Of a stretch of 64,000 nt of DNA, positions 27,095-39,718 are shown in pieces. The notes below the pieces were generated by a model that was not told where the DNA came from, ran no database searches, and saw only the letters and a program-made list of their open reading frames with translations. A program made the position numbers and the translations under genes. The DNA comes from Ailurus styani. Taxonomy: Eukaryota; Chordata; Mammalia; Carnivora; Ailuridae. Location of the stretch: NCBI GenBank assembly GCA_002007465.1, contig LNAC01000032.1:7036889-7100888 (forward strand). Reading direction: 5' to 3'. Every line of letters starts with the position of its first letter. Within the stretch, counting starts at the first letter, position 1.

Positions 27095-27800
27095 CGCCCT
27101 TTCTCCTGCGTGATCCTGCTCAAGTCAGGTCATGCCAAGTCTTGTCACTCCTCTGCTCAAAGTCCTCCCAAAGTGAAAGCTGTTGAAGCTGAATGATTAG
27201 TACAAGGGGACTCATTATATTGTTCCAAGCATATATGATTAAGATTTTCCATGATAAGAAGTTAAAGAAAAACAACTCCAAACCCTCCAATGCCTCTCCA
27301 TCTTAACAGTCCTGGGCAATCTGACACCCCCGCCCCCATTTCCTCCTTGATCTTGTTTCTCACTGTTCCCAGCCTGGCAGTCACATCAGCCTGGCTTGCT
27401 GTTCTTGACCTGGCCGGCTCAACTCCTGCTTGAGAGCTTCTGCACTTGCGGTGTCCTCTGCCTGAACACTCTTCTCCGGACACCTGCACATTCTCCTGCC
27501 TTCCTTCCGGCTTTGCAGAATGCCATTCTCTTGGGGGGTGCGGGGAGGCTTTCATGGCTCACCCTACCCCTATTCCCTATTGAAACTTCATCACTCCAAT
27601 CCCTGCATTCCTTGCTCCTTTCTCCTGTTTTACTTTTCTTTCTACTAATTACTACTTAATTTACAACACACTTTACTTGTGTGGATTATTGCCTATCCTC
27701 TAGACTAGAACAGAGGCTTTATCAGAGTAGGGACACCTATTCGTTTCCCGGTAAATCCCCAGTGCCTGCAGTAATGTTTGTCATATTGTGGCTATTTGAT
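27095..27800 (+). repeat. L2 LINE 3' part
   Basis: 'TCTGCTCAAAGTCCTCCCAA', 'GAGCTTCTGCACTTGCGGTG', 'CTCTGCCTGAACACTCTTCT' and 'TCCCCAGTGCCTGCAGTAAT' match forward L2. ORFs of 90-odd codons in it are fortuitous. Confidence 0.85.
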
Positions 27801-28529
27801 CATTGATTCTTTAGTGAATATGCAATTAAGTAATTAAGCTATAAAATGTTACCCATGGAAGGCAGTTTATTAAAATATAAAGAGTTGTGTTAAGTAGGAA
27901 GTGGAAATAAGGTAACTATGTTCTTTCTCTCATTATTTTATCTTTTCAAAAAGGAAAAACCAGGGCTAGATTCTGGTGTAACCTCTCAACAGGCTATTTA
28001 AATTAGAATATGATTATTTTACATTAGAGCACAACATTAACCTAAGTTGATGGAAGGGTGTCTGGGGGCTCTGGAACCCCAGGATGGTAAGAGGAATCTA
28101 ACTGCCGAGTGGCAGGAATTCTGGGAGCGGTGGGAAAGGGAAAGGAAGGCCACTCTGAGATCATCTTCCTTGGAAAACCAAGGTAGCAGCTCTCCTCTTA
28201 AAAGTCCAAGACACCCCCATGTCCTTCCCTCTCCCCGCCCTGACTGCCCTTGCCCATCAAGCATTCTTCTAGAGTGCTAAAGAGTCTTAGCCCCTGACTC
28301 AAACATCTCTCTATTCTTTGCTTTGTTACTGCCCTCGGGGACCCAGGATTCACATTTCTGGTCACATTCACAGTCCCTTCCTCCCCATGTGAGCGGGCTC
28401 TTCTTTGATGTTCCCTGGGGTGACTGACAGGAAGAACCACCCCACAGGATTATCATGATGCAGCACAGCTCCACCTGCAAGATCTCAATCTACTGGGGCT
28501 CCTTTTTTTCCCCCCTAGCTCCCTTGCCA

Positions 28530-28755
28530 CAGAGATCAGGCTCTGGAGTCAGACAGTCCTGGCTCCGCACCCTGGCTCCTCCCATTACTAGCTGTGTGAT
28601 CCTGGGAAAGAGAGCTTGCCTTCTTGCTTTGTTTCCCATCTGTATGTAATAATGTGAATGCAAATACATAATCTCGGAATTTTCATGCGGAGTAAAGAAG
28701 ATCATTTAAAGCGTCAAGTATGGTTCTCTGATACACGGCAGGCACAAAACAAAGG
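28530..28755 (+). repeat. MIR SINE
   Basis: 'GGCTCTGGAGTCAGACAGTC', 'TTACTAGCTGTGTGATCCTG' and 'TTTCCCATCTGTATGTAATA' match forward MIR well at the 5' side. Confidence 0.87.
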
Positions 28756-29085
28756 ACAGTGATTCTCATTTGTCTCTTTGAGCCTTAAGCAGATTATCGG
28801 CAGTTGAGAGAGCCTCTCACTTTGTTGAGAAGGTGGAAACCATCGCATGCGAATCTGTTTAACCTCCTTCTCCTTACTGTTCCCCGGGCTCAAAATGTCC
28901 CTGTTACTTCACATATCCTCCCCTAATTCCGAGAAAGGTAGGTCTGTTCCCTTTTCCAGACTTAACCACTCTGTTTTTGCCCTTAATGCCTACTTATTCC
29001 AGACCTCCTTGAATTACCTTCCTCCCTTCCTCTCAAAGGACCCTTCCTCTTAGTCACAAAACACGTACAGTCTTCTCCCTTATTC

Positions 29086-29144
29086 TAAAAAGTCCCCCCC
29101 AAAAAACCAAAAAAATAAAAAATAAAAAATAAATAAAAAGTCCC
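29086..29144. repeat. A-rich insertion flanked by 11-bp direct repeats
   Basis: TAAAAAGTCCC occurs at 29086-29096 and 29134-29144. Between them is only CCCC plus an A-rich (AAAAAAT)n tract. Confidence 0.75.
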
Positions 29145-29149
29145 TTTCC

Positions 29150-29290
29150 TGATAATGACGATGACAACTGTAAAGGTTAGCATTTATTCAAACCTAGGGC
29201 CAGGCACGACACCAAGAAATACAGAAAGAGAAAATGATTCTTTCATTTCATCTTCTCCCTAATAACCCAGTGAGAAAGGTTCTTAAAAGG
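29150..29290 (-). repeat. MIR SINE fragment
   Basis: 'TTAGCATTTATTCAAACCTA', 'GGGCCAGGCACGACACC' and 'CCTAATAACCCAGTGAGAAA' suggest a diverged reverse MIR. Confidence 0.6.
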
Positions 29291-29469
29291 TACTCACACC
29301 TGCTTCACGGCCATTGTCTTGACATTGTTTTTCTCCTTACCAAGTGTGCAGGCAAAGCTCTCATCACCTGTGCTGTACTTAACCTGTAGCCTTTTGCAAA
29401 TGAACTAAATTCCTTATCCCCCAAATGAAAAAGTGCTTCAAGGTCATGATCGGGCTCCCTGTTTCCAAA

Positions 29470-30530
29470 TCCACTGGCCATTTTTTATTCTTCCTTCCAC
29501 TTAACCTCTCAGAAACCTGGGCTCTATTACCATTCCCTCCTAGAAACTCGCCCTTCCAACTTTTTGGACACTTCTGCTAATAAGGTGCTCTCCTTCCTCC
29601 CCAAAGAGAAGTTTCTTCAGAGATTCAGTTCTTGGTCCACTTCTAATCTCTACCATGATCATTACTCTCTTGATGTTCTTATCTAATCTCCCAGGTTTGT
29701 CTGTGCCAAGCAGGTAACTCCTTAATTTAAAACCCATGTGTTTACCTTTCTTTTAAGCGTCTGTAATGTTGCCAACTGTCTGCAGAGCATCTTCCTGTCC
29801 ATAATATCTTTATAACTCAATCTGCCCATGACTGAATTAATTGCCCTTTGTTCTGGAACCTACTCTACTGTTAGATGATCCTTCTAAGCAATTGCACTGG
29901 AATCCTCCCTATCATCTTAGACTCTTCTGCTGTTGTCTTCCACATTCAGTCAGTTGCCAAATTTCAGCCAGGTCATAGTCCCCAAATCTCTGGCATTTGT
30001 TTTTCTCTTCTGTTCTCATTGCCTTAGTTTTTATCCATCTCAGCCTGAACTCTGAGTTTAACTCAAAAAGAATCAGTGCACTTCTTCTAACCGGTGTCTC
30101 TGTGCCTCTCCCTTCCAAAATCCCTTAGCACGTTGCTACCAGGTTTATGCTCCTAAAGCACAATGATAAGTATAGCATCTCATTCTTATATGAAAACTTA
30201 TATAATCATCTATCCATGTTCCACAAAACCCAGCCCAAATTCTTGAGCCTTACACAATTTGGCCCTGTCATTGCTCTCTAGCCTTATTCCCACCTTTCTC
30301 TTTCACGTACTCTTCCTACCAGCAGAATTGTTCACTATTCCCATTCAACCTCAGACTTCTTATTTTTGAGGCTTTGTTGCTGATGTTTCTGCTTGTGCTC
30401 TTTTCTCCAGTTAGAGGTTTGGTTTCAAATTTCTACCTTTTCCTCAAGAGCCAGGCCAAAATGCCATCGCCACCTCCAAGTCTTCTATGACCACCCTAAC
30501 TAGCCGGCTCTTACAAGTTTGCCTTGGTCT
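29470..30530 (+). repeat. L2 LINE fragment
   Basis: 'GCACGTTGCTACCAGGTTTA', 'AATTTGGCCCTGTCATTGCT' and 'CCTCAAGAGCCAGGCCAAAA…CTTCTATGACCACCCTAACT' follow the L2 layout (…clearance, trade-name-like CT-rich text, then tail) without open frames. Confidence 0.7.
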
Positions 30531-30723
30531 TGGAGCCATGAGGTCATTCATTCTTCCATTCAAAAAGCAAAACAAAACAAAAAACCCCAAACAACTTTAT
30601 TCAGCCACCCCCACATGGCTGATAAGGTAGTGGTGAACAAAACAAACACAATATTTTCATCTTGCAGCTATTTTAGGACACGTTTTGATTCCTCTATTAA
30701 ACTAACTGATCCTTGAGGACAAA

Positions 30724-30842
30724 GGCGNTCGGGCTCTCTGCTCAGCGGGGAGCCTGCTTCCTCCTCTCTCCTCTCTCTCTGCCTGCCTCTCTGCCTACTT
30801 GTAATCTCTCTCTCTGTGTCAAATGAATAAATAAAATCTTTA
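30724..30842 (+). repeat. CAN-SINE broken by an N
   Basis: GGCG before the N at 30728 looks like the SINE head, and the sequence resumes at TCGGGCTCTCTGCTCAG. About 80 internal bases (GCCTGGG to the GATC region) are missing at the N, suggesting a collapsed join. Confidence 0.88.
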
Positions 30843-33769
30843 ATTCTTCTTTCCGTTTCCCCAAACCCCAGCACAGAAGCAGAACTGATTTAATCAATCC
30901 TCCTTAAAAGGACTAATGACTTCTGGTTCAATCTCGGGTTTCAGCACCAAATAAATAAATATATACATACATAAATAAACTACTGACTAATAAATATTTG
31001 GCTCCAGGCTACAAGGAGGAAAGGAGGAGCAGCAAAGTGGTTAATCGCCCGGGGGGTAGCAGTGAGCAGTAAGGAGAGGGGGCCTGACAGCAGGGCCCCC
31101 CCAGGCTACCTTGCCTTGAGGTCACTGTCCTGAAATAGGGTTTGTCTCACTAACAGAACCAGGAGGGACTGCCCTGGAGGAGTTTCAGAAAAGTTTTAAC
31201 AAAAGGGTTGTAAAATTCTACTAACTCCCCTAACTCTTTGGCTTGAAATCACAGTGCACCGTGGAGCCCTGGCACTATTTTTATTTCTTAGGAGATTATT
31301 TTTTTGAAGCACTTGTACCCCCTTTCCACTTCTCCCCAGGTTTTCCACTGAGAAAAGTAACTGCCATTTATACCAAGACTGGCCGCAGAGATGCTACCTC
31401 TTTAATTTTTATAAATCCAGTTCTCGGGCAGGATTTAACCCTGACATACAAATTTCCCAACTGCGCTGGGGCTTGGCCAAGGTGGTAGGATGGGAGGAAA
31501 GCAATCATCAAGGTCGGTTCCAGGTAAAACAGAAGTGAGAGCCGGAGGAGGGAAGCACTGGCTTGGCCACAGGCCCTGGGGGATCAGGGAAGTGGACCTC
31601 GCCATTCTCCATCCCTGTCACACTCTGCCAGACCAGCTGCAGAGGAGGCGGCTTTCCCCACCAGCAGCTCAGAGACGTGCTGCCACCTTCCTGCCCAAAA
31701 GAAAGTGGTCGGAACTTCACGGCTTACGTTTGTAAGTCACTGAAAAATACCCCAGGAGTGCACAGTCAGGAACCTTTAACCCACCTGAAGCTGTAACTTA
31801 TTTTCTAGTGTGATCCCAGGTTTGGAGAAAACACTTGGGATGACAGCACAGTTTGTCGAGTATGAATAAACTGTGCTTAATATAAACGCCTCAAAATTCT
31901 TAAATGTGTCAAAGAATGTTCTCCTGAAGTCTGCAAATCTTCAGGTAAGAAGATCTGAGTTCATTCTTAGTGCTAAAGTTTTCGAGCTCCAGCGAGCGGC
32001 CAGAGCTCTAGACACGGGTCTACAGTCCTTGGTTGGCCCCTGTCCTCCTCCGGCCCCTGAAGTCTTCGTTTGCAGAATCACTATATAATGACTATTACAT
32101 CTTCCAGCTCTAAAATTCTATGATTCCTGTTTAGAGGTATAGGACACACAGGACAACACCCAAAGATCACATTTTCAAACTGAAGGGAAAAAAAAAAGTT
32201 TAAGATCACAGAATTTCTGAGTTGGAAGGACCCTAATAGAAAAACTTCATTTTAAAACTGCGAACATTTTAAAAACATGTCACCACAATTACAAACTGAG
32301 AAAACATACAATCAACACTCAAATTACCTGTTGCAATGGGGCCTCTGATAGCATGGAAAATCAAAATTCAGAGACAAAGAAAACCTTTATGTTAGGCACA
32401 GATTTCAACTTTCGTCATTATCACTGAAATTGAGTACCCACAAGTGTTCATTTTCAGTAAATTCAAGGAGGGCCCTGCCCTGGGTAGTTAAGTCCTGATA
32501 ATAAAGATAGGTTTTTTTTTCCAGGGATATGTCAGAAATGCATCAATTACACAAGGGTGGGGGGGCACAGACAAGCAAAACGAAGTCAGAAGGAGAAATT
32601 TTAGTCTATGAAAGTTTTTTTTTCTTAATTCATACAAACTGCATGAAAATAATTAGAAGGATTAAACCACATATAAGGTATGACTGAAGTATGTCCAAAA
32701 TAAAAATTTTAGGTTTCTGATTTATTCTTTGAAAATAGAAATGATTAATATAGCTTTTTAACATTATTTTAAAATAGTTTAAAGTCTCTCAACAGATTGT
32801 TTTTGACCCAAACTTGATTCGAGATAATTAAGATAATCTTCCAATTCGGATACTCAAATTTAGTTGGGATTAGATATTACTAATTTCGTTCTTCTTAAAT
32901 GCGTAAAATCATCCCCAGGATATATTTTTCTTGCTTACAAAACCCATTCTATTACTTTCACTAAACCCACTGGTTAAAGAAGTAATTAAATAATTTGGCT
33001 CTCAATGACTGAAAGTACTCAGAGACATCATTTGATGTAGAATTTAGTTTGTACCGGAGTAAATACAGCTGCCTGTACAAGAAAGTGGACCACTTCGGGA
33101 AGAAGACAATTAACTGTTCCTTTCTTCAGAAGGAAAGTACATAAGATAAGGCATTTCAACTCTTCTTCCGTGATTTCCTGTGGAAAACCCCTACTAAATT
33201 AGAAGCATTATGAGTGAGTAGAACTGGGAAATTTTCTTTGTCTGATTTCTTGTTGCCACTTTATTGGCTAATTTACATCCCCGACATCGATGGAGCAAAA
33301 GAGAAAACGCGATCTAAGTGTCAGACTGAGGTTAACCACCATGTTGTACCATCTACATATTATGATGTAAGCAAAAGGAGGAAGGGGGAAACACCAAAAT
33401 TTCTAACAAGCTCTAAAAGAACATCAGCCAGGATTTGAAAAAATGGCAGGACTTCAAACCTGCAAAAAAACCCTTCAATGTGATAGCTTTATATTGTTCA
33501 GTTCAGTATAAAATGACTAAAACACAAAGTGTATGAAATGAATCATACACTCTGATGCTTGGGTGAAATGTTGTGCAAGTTATTATTTTATGTCATTTTT
33601 AGGGATTTGCCAGAAAATTATAACTGCCTTATAACCAAAGCCTGATTTCCCTTATTGTAAAGTTATTAATTTATTATGGAAAACTCTTTTTAAAGGCATA
33701 AATAAAAAGGAAATTTCCTGACCGTAAAGGATCTTAAACAAGTTAGCTTCCCTGCCCTGTAGTCTTCCA

Positions 33770-34350
33770 GTTTATTTCTGAGCCAGTCTAGTGACAATGA
33801 ACTTCATTCGTCCTGAGGCTATACATTCCATCCTCAGGCAGCTCTAACTCTCAGTAATGGCTGAAACCTTCCTCCCCTGGGGTTTCCATTCATTGCTCCT
33901 CATTTCATCCTCTTGTGATAGACAGGATAAAGCTCATCTTTTCTTTCTCATGATAGCCATTCAAATATTTGATGACAACCAAACTCTCCAGGCTGTAAAT
34001 AATTTCAGGTTCAAAGACTACTCCCTTTTGAAGGTTTGAGTTCTGTCAACATTCTGCCCAGAACACACTCAAGTTGGTTTCTATTTGTCTACATATGTGG
34101 TGCCTATCAGTATACACAGTATTCCTCGAGTGGCCTTTCGACAAAGAGCGGGAGTGAGACCACCACCTCCTTCATTTTATATACCCTACTCTGTTAATGC
34201 AGCCTAACATGGAATTGCTTGTTTGGTGGTCTCTTCACATGGTTGTGATAAGTCCACTGGTCCCTAAAACTTCTAGATCTCTTTCCTTGCGTATTCCACT
34301 CTGTATTTGTGGTAATTTGTTTTTTGGATGCATTCATTATCTCTAAGTAT
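33770..34350 (+). repeat. Possible L3/CR1 LINE fragment
   Basis: 'TTCTGTCAACATTCTGCCCA', 'GTATTCCTCGAGTGGCC', 'GTTAATGCAGCCTAACATGG' and 'TAAAACTTCTAGATCTCTTT' resemble mammalian L3/CR1. The match is old and partial. Confidence 0.5.
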
Positions 34351-34375
34351 CACTGCTTAAGAATTTAGCCCTTTG

Positions 34376-34481
34376 CTCCCTGCTCAGTGGGGAGTCTGCT
34401 TCTCCCTCCTCCCTCTGCCCCCCCTCGTGCTCACTCTTCTCTCATGCTCTCTCTCAAATAAATAAATCTTAAAAAAAAAAA
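34376..34481 (+). repeat. 5'-truncated CAN-SINE with 17-bp TSD
   Basis: It begins at CTCCCTGCTCAGTGGGGAG, so the tRNA-like head is missing, yet AAGAATTTAGCCCTTTG (34359-34375) and AAGAATTTAGCACTTTG (34482-34498) flank it exactly. The truncation therefore occurred at insertion. Confidence 0.92.
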
Positions 34482-34927
34482 AAGAATTTAGCACTTTGCC
34501 CCAGCTTTCCAAAACTAATTTGAACTCAAATTACTTGTTATCTATCACTTCCCGTTTCTGCAAATGTGATAAGGCCTCCATTGGAAACACTGATAAAATA
34601 CAGGAAGAGGTTGGGGAAAGATCCCTAAGGCTGAACTATGCCTCCTGTTGACAACACCAACATAAGAAATACTGTTATCCCTGAAGTACCAAATCAGAGA
34701 TCTCCAGCATCTCACCATGTCAAACAAGACACAGAAGTGCAACTGGTGTGATTTGTTCTTACTGAGGTGCTTGAGATGGATATCCAGACCTCTAGCCTCT
34801 GGTTTGGAAATATACCTAGCAAACACATGCCATGAGCATTCTGTCACAAATGGGGGTGGGGGTTGGAAGTGTGGAAGCCAGTGGGAGATCCCATGTAAGG
34901 CTGTGCTTTCCTCCAGCCCTCCCCAAG

Positions 34928-35010
34928 ATACACATGTGCACGCACGTGTGTGCGCACATACGGACACACACATATGCACATGCCTACACACACACAGACA
35001 CACACACGGA
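34928..35010. repeat. Alternating CA/TG/GC purine-pyrimidine stretch
   Basis: ACACATGTGCACGCACGTGT, GCGCACATACG and ACACACACAGACACACACAC-type runs over about 80 bases. A 158-codon minus ORF across it (34545-35021) is a repeat artefact. Confidence 0.85.
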
Positions 35011-36379
35011 TTGCAGAGCACCCTTGAAGAGGCATTCCTCCAGTAAATCTGGGTAACATCTATGTATCATACTATATATATATCTGTTTCCATGTAGCCC
35101 TGGGGGCCAGAGATGATCACATTGATGTGTGTGACCACGTTGCAGAGCTCAGCACCCTGCCTGGCCTGTGGAGTGCACTACACAAACATGGGCTACATGA
35201 ATGTGGGGAAGGAGGACAGCCAAGCAGCCTTGGAAACCTACACATGTAATGTTGTAGGTTTAGATGGATTCAGGTTTCTAACTAAAACTCCAGAACACAA
35301 TTTACATCATGGCTCTCACTGATTCCTTTTGTGTCTGTATTCCTATTTCTAAAAAGTAACAAAACAACTTGACTTTACCATATTTCTAAAGAGTCTAGTT
35401 AACTTCATGTAAGTGACAGATGAGATTGATAAATACTGATATTCAAAAAATAAAATGAAAACAATAAGGATGGGAAATTTGTAAAACTGAACACAAATAA
35501 AAAAGTTGACTACATATTCCAGTGATACCATACCTATACAGAAGGGTAAAAATGTAATCCAAGACACTTTTGGACACATTGCTTTGAATACCCTCTCTTG
35601 AGTATATGCGAAGGTCAAAAAAAAATTACAAAGAAAGTCTGAACTGCATTTAGTAAGTTTGTATTGATAATGGTATAGCAATTTAGAAGCTGTTCTGAAT
35701 GTACTACAGGGCTGAGCAAAATGAGTAGGTATACTGGTATCATTGGCAATTAGGGTTTTCATTATTGGACAAAGGGGATACAAATATGGAATGGGGGAAG
35801 GAAAGGAAGAAGCCTGTGGGGTTAGATGAATTAGAGATATCAGTATGAATTCAAAATTTTTTTTTAAATTAATTTTCTAGCTCTGTTTAATGAAAACTTA
35901 GAAGAAAATTCTCCAATAAAAGGAACCAGGGCTTCTTGAAGAGATGGATGATTCCAGGGTTGGTGCAGGAAAAGTATGGAATAAGCTTAGTACATTCTAT
36001 TATTTCAGAAATAAGGAAGTATACAAAAATTGAGTGGAGATATATCAAAAGGACAGAGAAGCAAGTACAAATAACTCTCATTGGCCAAGACTGGGACCAA
36101 TTTAAGCATCAAAATAAATAATGACAGAAATGGCTTATAATACATTGACTAACAAAATGACCAATGAGTACATACTGATCCTAAAGAAAAGTTTTTAAAG
36201 GAATGTGAAGAAGAGAAAGCTCTGTGTCTCTTTTCTTTCTTTTTTTTTTTGAGAAACCTCTATTTTTTAAACAGAATTCCAACTAAGAAAAAGTAAAAGG
36301 AATGATATAAGTCAAAAATCACAAGTTTTACCATCGACTACTAATAATAAATAATTCAGTAAAGAATCAATCATCCATG

Positions 36380-36830
36380 AATGCTAAAACCGTTGGGAGC
36401 AAAAGATGAGGATGGTGGCTTGTATCAGGGAGACGGCAATGGAGGTGGTGACAGTGATTCGGTCCTGGGTAAGTCTGAAGCACAACGAGTAAGATTGTGT
36501 GATGGATCAGATGTGGGCAGGGGGGGGGAGTGGATAAGAAGAGAGCCTAAGCAAGTGGAAGGATGGAACTGCCATTTTCCAAGAAGGGAAAGGTATTAGT
36601 TCAGTAGGGAAGATTCGGAGAGAGTCCACTGAGGAGTCTGAGGCAGAAGAGGCACATTTCAACTCAGAAAAGTTGGAGATGTGGCTAAGGTCTAAGTTAC
36701 AGTGTCCAGACTCAGTGGGATGAGGACATGGATCACCTGATTCTTGGTCGGGTGCAGGAAGGGAGGAAAAGGAAGAGAAGGCTGGTGAGATGGGAAGAAC
36801 GAGACAGAGAGAAACTGGAGTGAAGCCTGG
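36380..36830 (-). repeat. L2 LINE fragment (5' portion)
   Basis: 'GAGGATGGTGGCTTGTATCA', 'GGCAATGGAGGTGGTGACAG' and 'TGGAAGGATGGAACTGCCAT' read as reverse L2. Confidence 0.75.
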
Positions 36831-36984
36831 AAGGCTGGTCGAAGATGTGATGCTTCCAGTAACAACCTATTATCATTACATCATGTTAAGTGTCTCTTCT
36901 TTAGCTACGTTATGATAGTACTAGGGCTTCTTTTGGGAAGTCTGATTCTAGCATTTCCTGCATGTTGATGGTTCACTCATTATC

Positions 36985-37095
36985 CAAACAATTATTGGTC
37001 ACCCACTACAGACTATTCCAGGTGCTGGAGATACAGTAGTAAACAAGACAGAAAAAAAATTCCTGCCTGCCCTCATGGAACTAACAATCATGTTA
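36985..37095 (-). repeat. L2 3' end
   Basis: 'CAGGTGCTGGAGATACAGTA', 'GTAAACAAGACAG' and 'TGCCCTCATGGAACTAACA' match reverse L2 3' end. Confidence 0.8.
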
Positions 37096-37109
37096 CAGAC
37101 ATCCTCATG

Positions 37110-37345
37110 ATTTTTTTTAATTAAAAACATAAACACATCCTGAGTGAATATTTAATGTTACGGATGTGCCAGCTGCTTTGATGTCAATTACTTCACTTAG
37201 TCCTAATACTCTTCCTGCAAAGTAGGTATTTTTATTGTCATCTTATAAATGAGGGAAGTAAAGTCCGAAGAGATTAAGTGACTTGTAAAAGATCACATCA
37301 TCTGTAAGGAGCACAATCTCGAGCAAGATTCAGCTTTTGCTTTCA
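37110..37345 (-). repeat. MIR SINE
   Basis: 'TTACTTCACTTAGTCCTAAT', 'CAAAGTAGGTATTTTTATTG' and 'AGATTAAGTGACTTGTAAAA' fit reverse MIR. Confidence 0.78.
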
Positions 37346-38041
37346 AATATGGTATTTTGCTCACCAGACCACAGTTCTATTTAACTACTATATGATAGAT
37401 GTCTTCACTTCAGCAACTTAGTGGGTTTACTCAGGTCCCAGGGACTACAAAGTCCCTGGTATTATGTAAAGCATAAAAAAAGCGCCTTATATGAAGCAAT
37501 TCATTATCTTCCGTTGATCTGACTATTGTTCATTGGAGTTAATATCTAGGATGTGATCTCATGGCTTTCTCTTTATGAAATCTTGCAATGGTTATGGATG
37601 GAATTGGTCTGATCTGCTCACAGGAGTTGATTGATAAATTTTCAGAAATTTTGCAAGTCAGTACTTCACACTGATAGCTTGAAATTGACCATGGTGGGAG
37701 CATTTACATCCAGGGAACTGACAAATACTACAAATCAGGGCTTTGCTTTGTTTTCCTGGAGAGCCAGTTATTAAAGTTACTAGCACACAACTGTACTGAA
37801 GGTCCAACATCTACTCAATGTGGGAAACAACCCGGGAGTTACTTTCTTAAATAAATTATTCAAAATACTGACAAACTTCTCTAACTTGAAAGATTTTCTA
37901 CTACTCCCTAAATATGTATTAGTGATATATAAGGGAACACAATGGATATATGTAAATGTCTTTCTGAGTGCAAAATGGGGTTAAAATGGTCTTTATCCCA
38001 TACTTCAAAACCACTGGTTTATAAGCTTACTGCCAGAACAT

Positions 38042-38498
38042 ATGCCTAATGAGTTTAATAGTGTTCCCCTGAAATTCATGTCCACCGGGCACTTCAGAAT
38101 GTGACCATATTTGGAAATGGGGTCTTTGCAGATGTAATCAATTAAGATGAGGTCATACTGGATGGTGGTGGGCCCCAAACACAATGACTGATGTTTTATA
38201 AGACAAAGGAGAGGCAGATTCAGACACAGAGGGAAGACAGCCATGTGATGACAAAGGCAGACACCGTGGAGTGCTACAGCTAACAAGTCAAGGAGTGTCC
38301 AGGATTGCTAGCACCCAACCACCAGAAGCTAGGAAGAGGGAGGGAGGATTCTGCCCTGGAGCCCTCGGAGAAGCATGGCCCTGCTGACAACTTGAGTTTT
38401 GACTTCTAGCCTCTAGGACTGTGAGAGAATAAACTGCTGTTGCTTTAAACCACCCCGTTTGTGGTAATTTGTTATGGCAGCCCTAGGAAACTAATACA
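38042..38498 (+). repeat. MaLR LTR, MLT1-like
   Basis: 'AATGTGACCATATTTGGAAA', 'GGTCTTTGCAGATGTAATCA', 'TGAGGTCATACTGGATGG', 'GACTTCTAGCCTCTAGGACT' and 'GTTATGGCAGCCCTAGGAAA' follow the LTR from end to end. Solo LTR, no internal genes. Confidence 0.88.
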
Positions 38499-38857
38499 GT
38501 ACTCATGCAAATGAAATCAGTGCATCCATAGTGTCGAAGAGAGCACAGGTAAGGAGCTTACCAAAAGTTTAATACGTTCCTTTCTGGCTTCCAACTACCT
38601 ATATTTTCATAAGAAATCATGTGTTACAAGTAAGCTTTTAGCATAGGATCTCTTTTCAGTCTCCTACTTTAATAACCCCAGATAGAAGGAAGGACATGGT
38701 GTAAATAGACTGGAAGCAACACTAATTAGTGAGGTTGTTCTAAAAATAACTTAGTGGACTGGTGAAGCTCTTGTGTAATTCCATGATTCTATAAACCAAT
38801 CAGCAAAGTTGTCACTCAACACTTAAATTAGTGTGGGTATGTAAAAATAAAAGTAAA

Positions 38858-39065
38858 GAGGCGCTTCAGTGGCTGAATTAGTTAAGCATCTGACTCCTGA
38901 TTTCGGCTCAGGTCCTGATCTCAGGGTCATGAGATAGAGCCCCACGTTGGGCTCCATGCTGGGCACAGAGCCTGCTTGAGACTCTCTCTCTCCCTCTGCC
39001 CCTTCCCCCCCAATCCCCGCTCACACATGCTTTCTCTCTCTCATTAATAAAATAAAATAGAGGAA
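38858..39065 (+). repeat. CAN-SINE, older subtype
   Basis: 'TCTGACTCCTGATTTCGGCTC' and the AATAAAATAAAATAG tail mark a different, older subtype; AAAATAAAAGTAA-like repeats flank it. Confidence 0.88.
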
Positions 39066-39079
39066 AATAAAATAAAAGC

Positions 39080-39290
39080 AACTATCATTTTTAAGTGCTT
39101 ATTACATGCTGTGTATTGAATAATTTAATTTATATGCATATTCTATGGAGTAGGTATTATTTATCTCAACTTTACAGATGAAGAAACTGAGGCCTGACCA
39201 AGGTGAGCGACCCTGCTAGCTGGTGGCAAAACAAGGATCAACATCAGCCCAGCCCTAAACTGGCTGACGTCAGAGCTAATGCTTTAAAAC
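39080..39290 (-). repeat. MIR SINE
   Basis: 'TTATTACATGCTGTGTATTG', 'CAACTTTACAGATGAAGAAA', 'CTGAGGCCTGACCAAGG' match reverse MIR. Confidence 0.82.
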
Positions 39291-39539
39291 CTAAAGGTGT
39301 GCTCCATAAGCCACACCTGACCTTACCCGAGCCCTAGAACCTCTAAGCACAGAACCGGAAACCTACTGCTTTATCACCTCCTTCTAGGCCTTCGGTCACA
39401 CACCTGCTGCTCTCCCTCCTGTATGCTTTATCTCACCCTTTCTTTCAAGTTTTCCATCTTTCTGTGCTTCATTCCAGGAAATTATTTCAGATCTATTTTT
39501 CCATTTGATAATTGGAATCAACTTTCTCTAATCTTGATT

Positions 39540-39718
39540 TTTTAAAAATATTTTTAAAAATTTGTCAGAGAGTGCACAAGCAGGGGGAACAGCAGGCAGA
39601 GGGAGAAGCAGGCTCCCCACTGAGCAGGGAGACTGATGTGGGACTCGATCCCAGGACCCCAGGATCACGACCTGAGCCAAAGGCAGCCGCTCAACTGACT
39701 GAGCCACCCAGGCGCCCC
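39540..39718 (-). repeat. CAN-SINE with TSD
   Basis: Reverse copy ending GAGCCACCCAGGCGCCCC; CTCTAATCTTGATTT / CTCTAATCTTTATTT flank it. Confidence 0.93.

Noticed and set aside
34545..35021. 158-codon minus ORF rich in Cys/His/Val
   Set aside because: The composition is produced by a CA/TG repeat; no family resemblance.
35349..35783. 144-codon minus ORF with hydrophobic stretches
   Set aside because: AT-rich DNA gives Phe/Leu/Ile-rich frames by chance. No splice context or known domain is seen.
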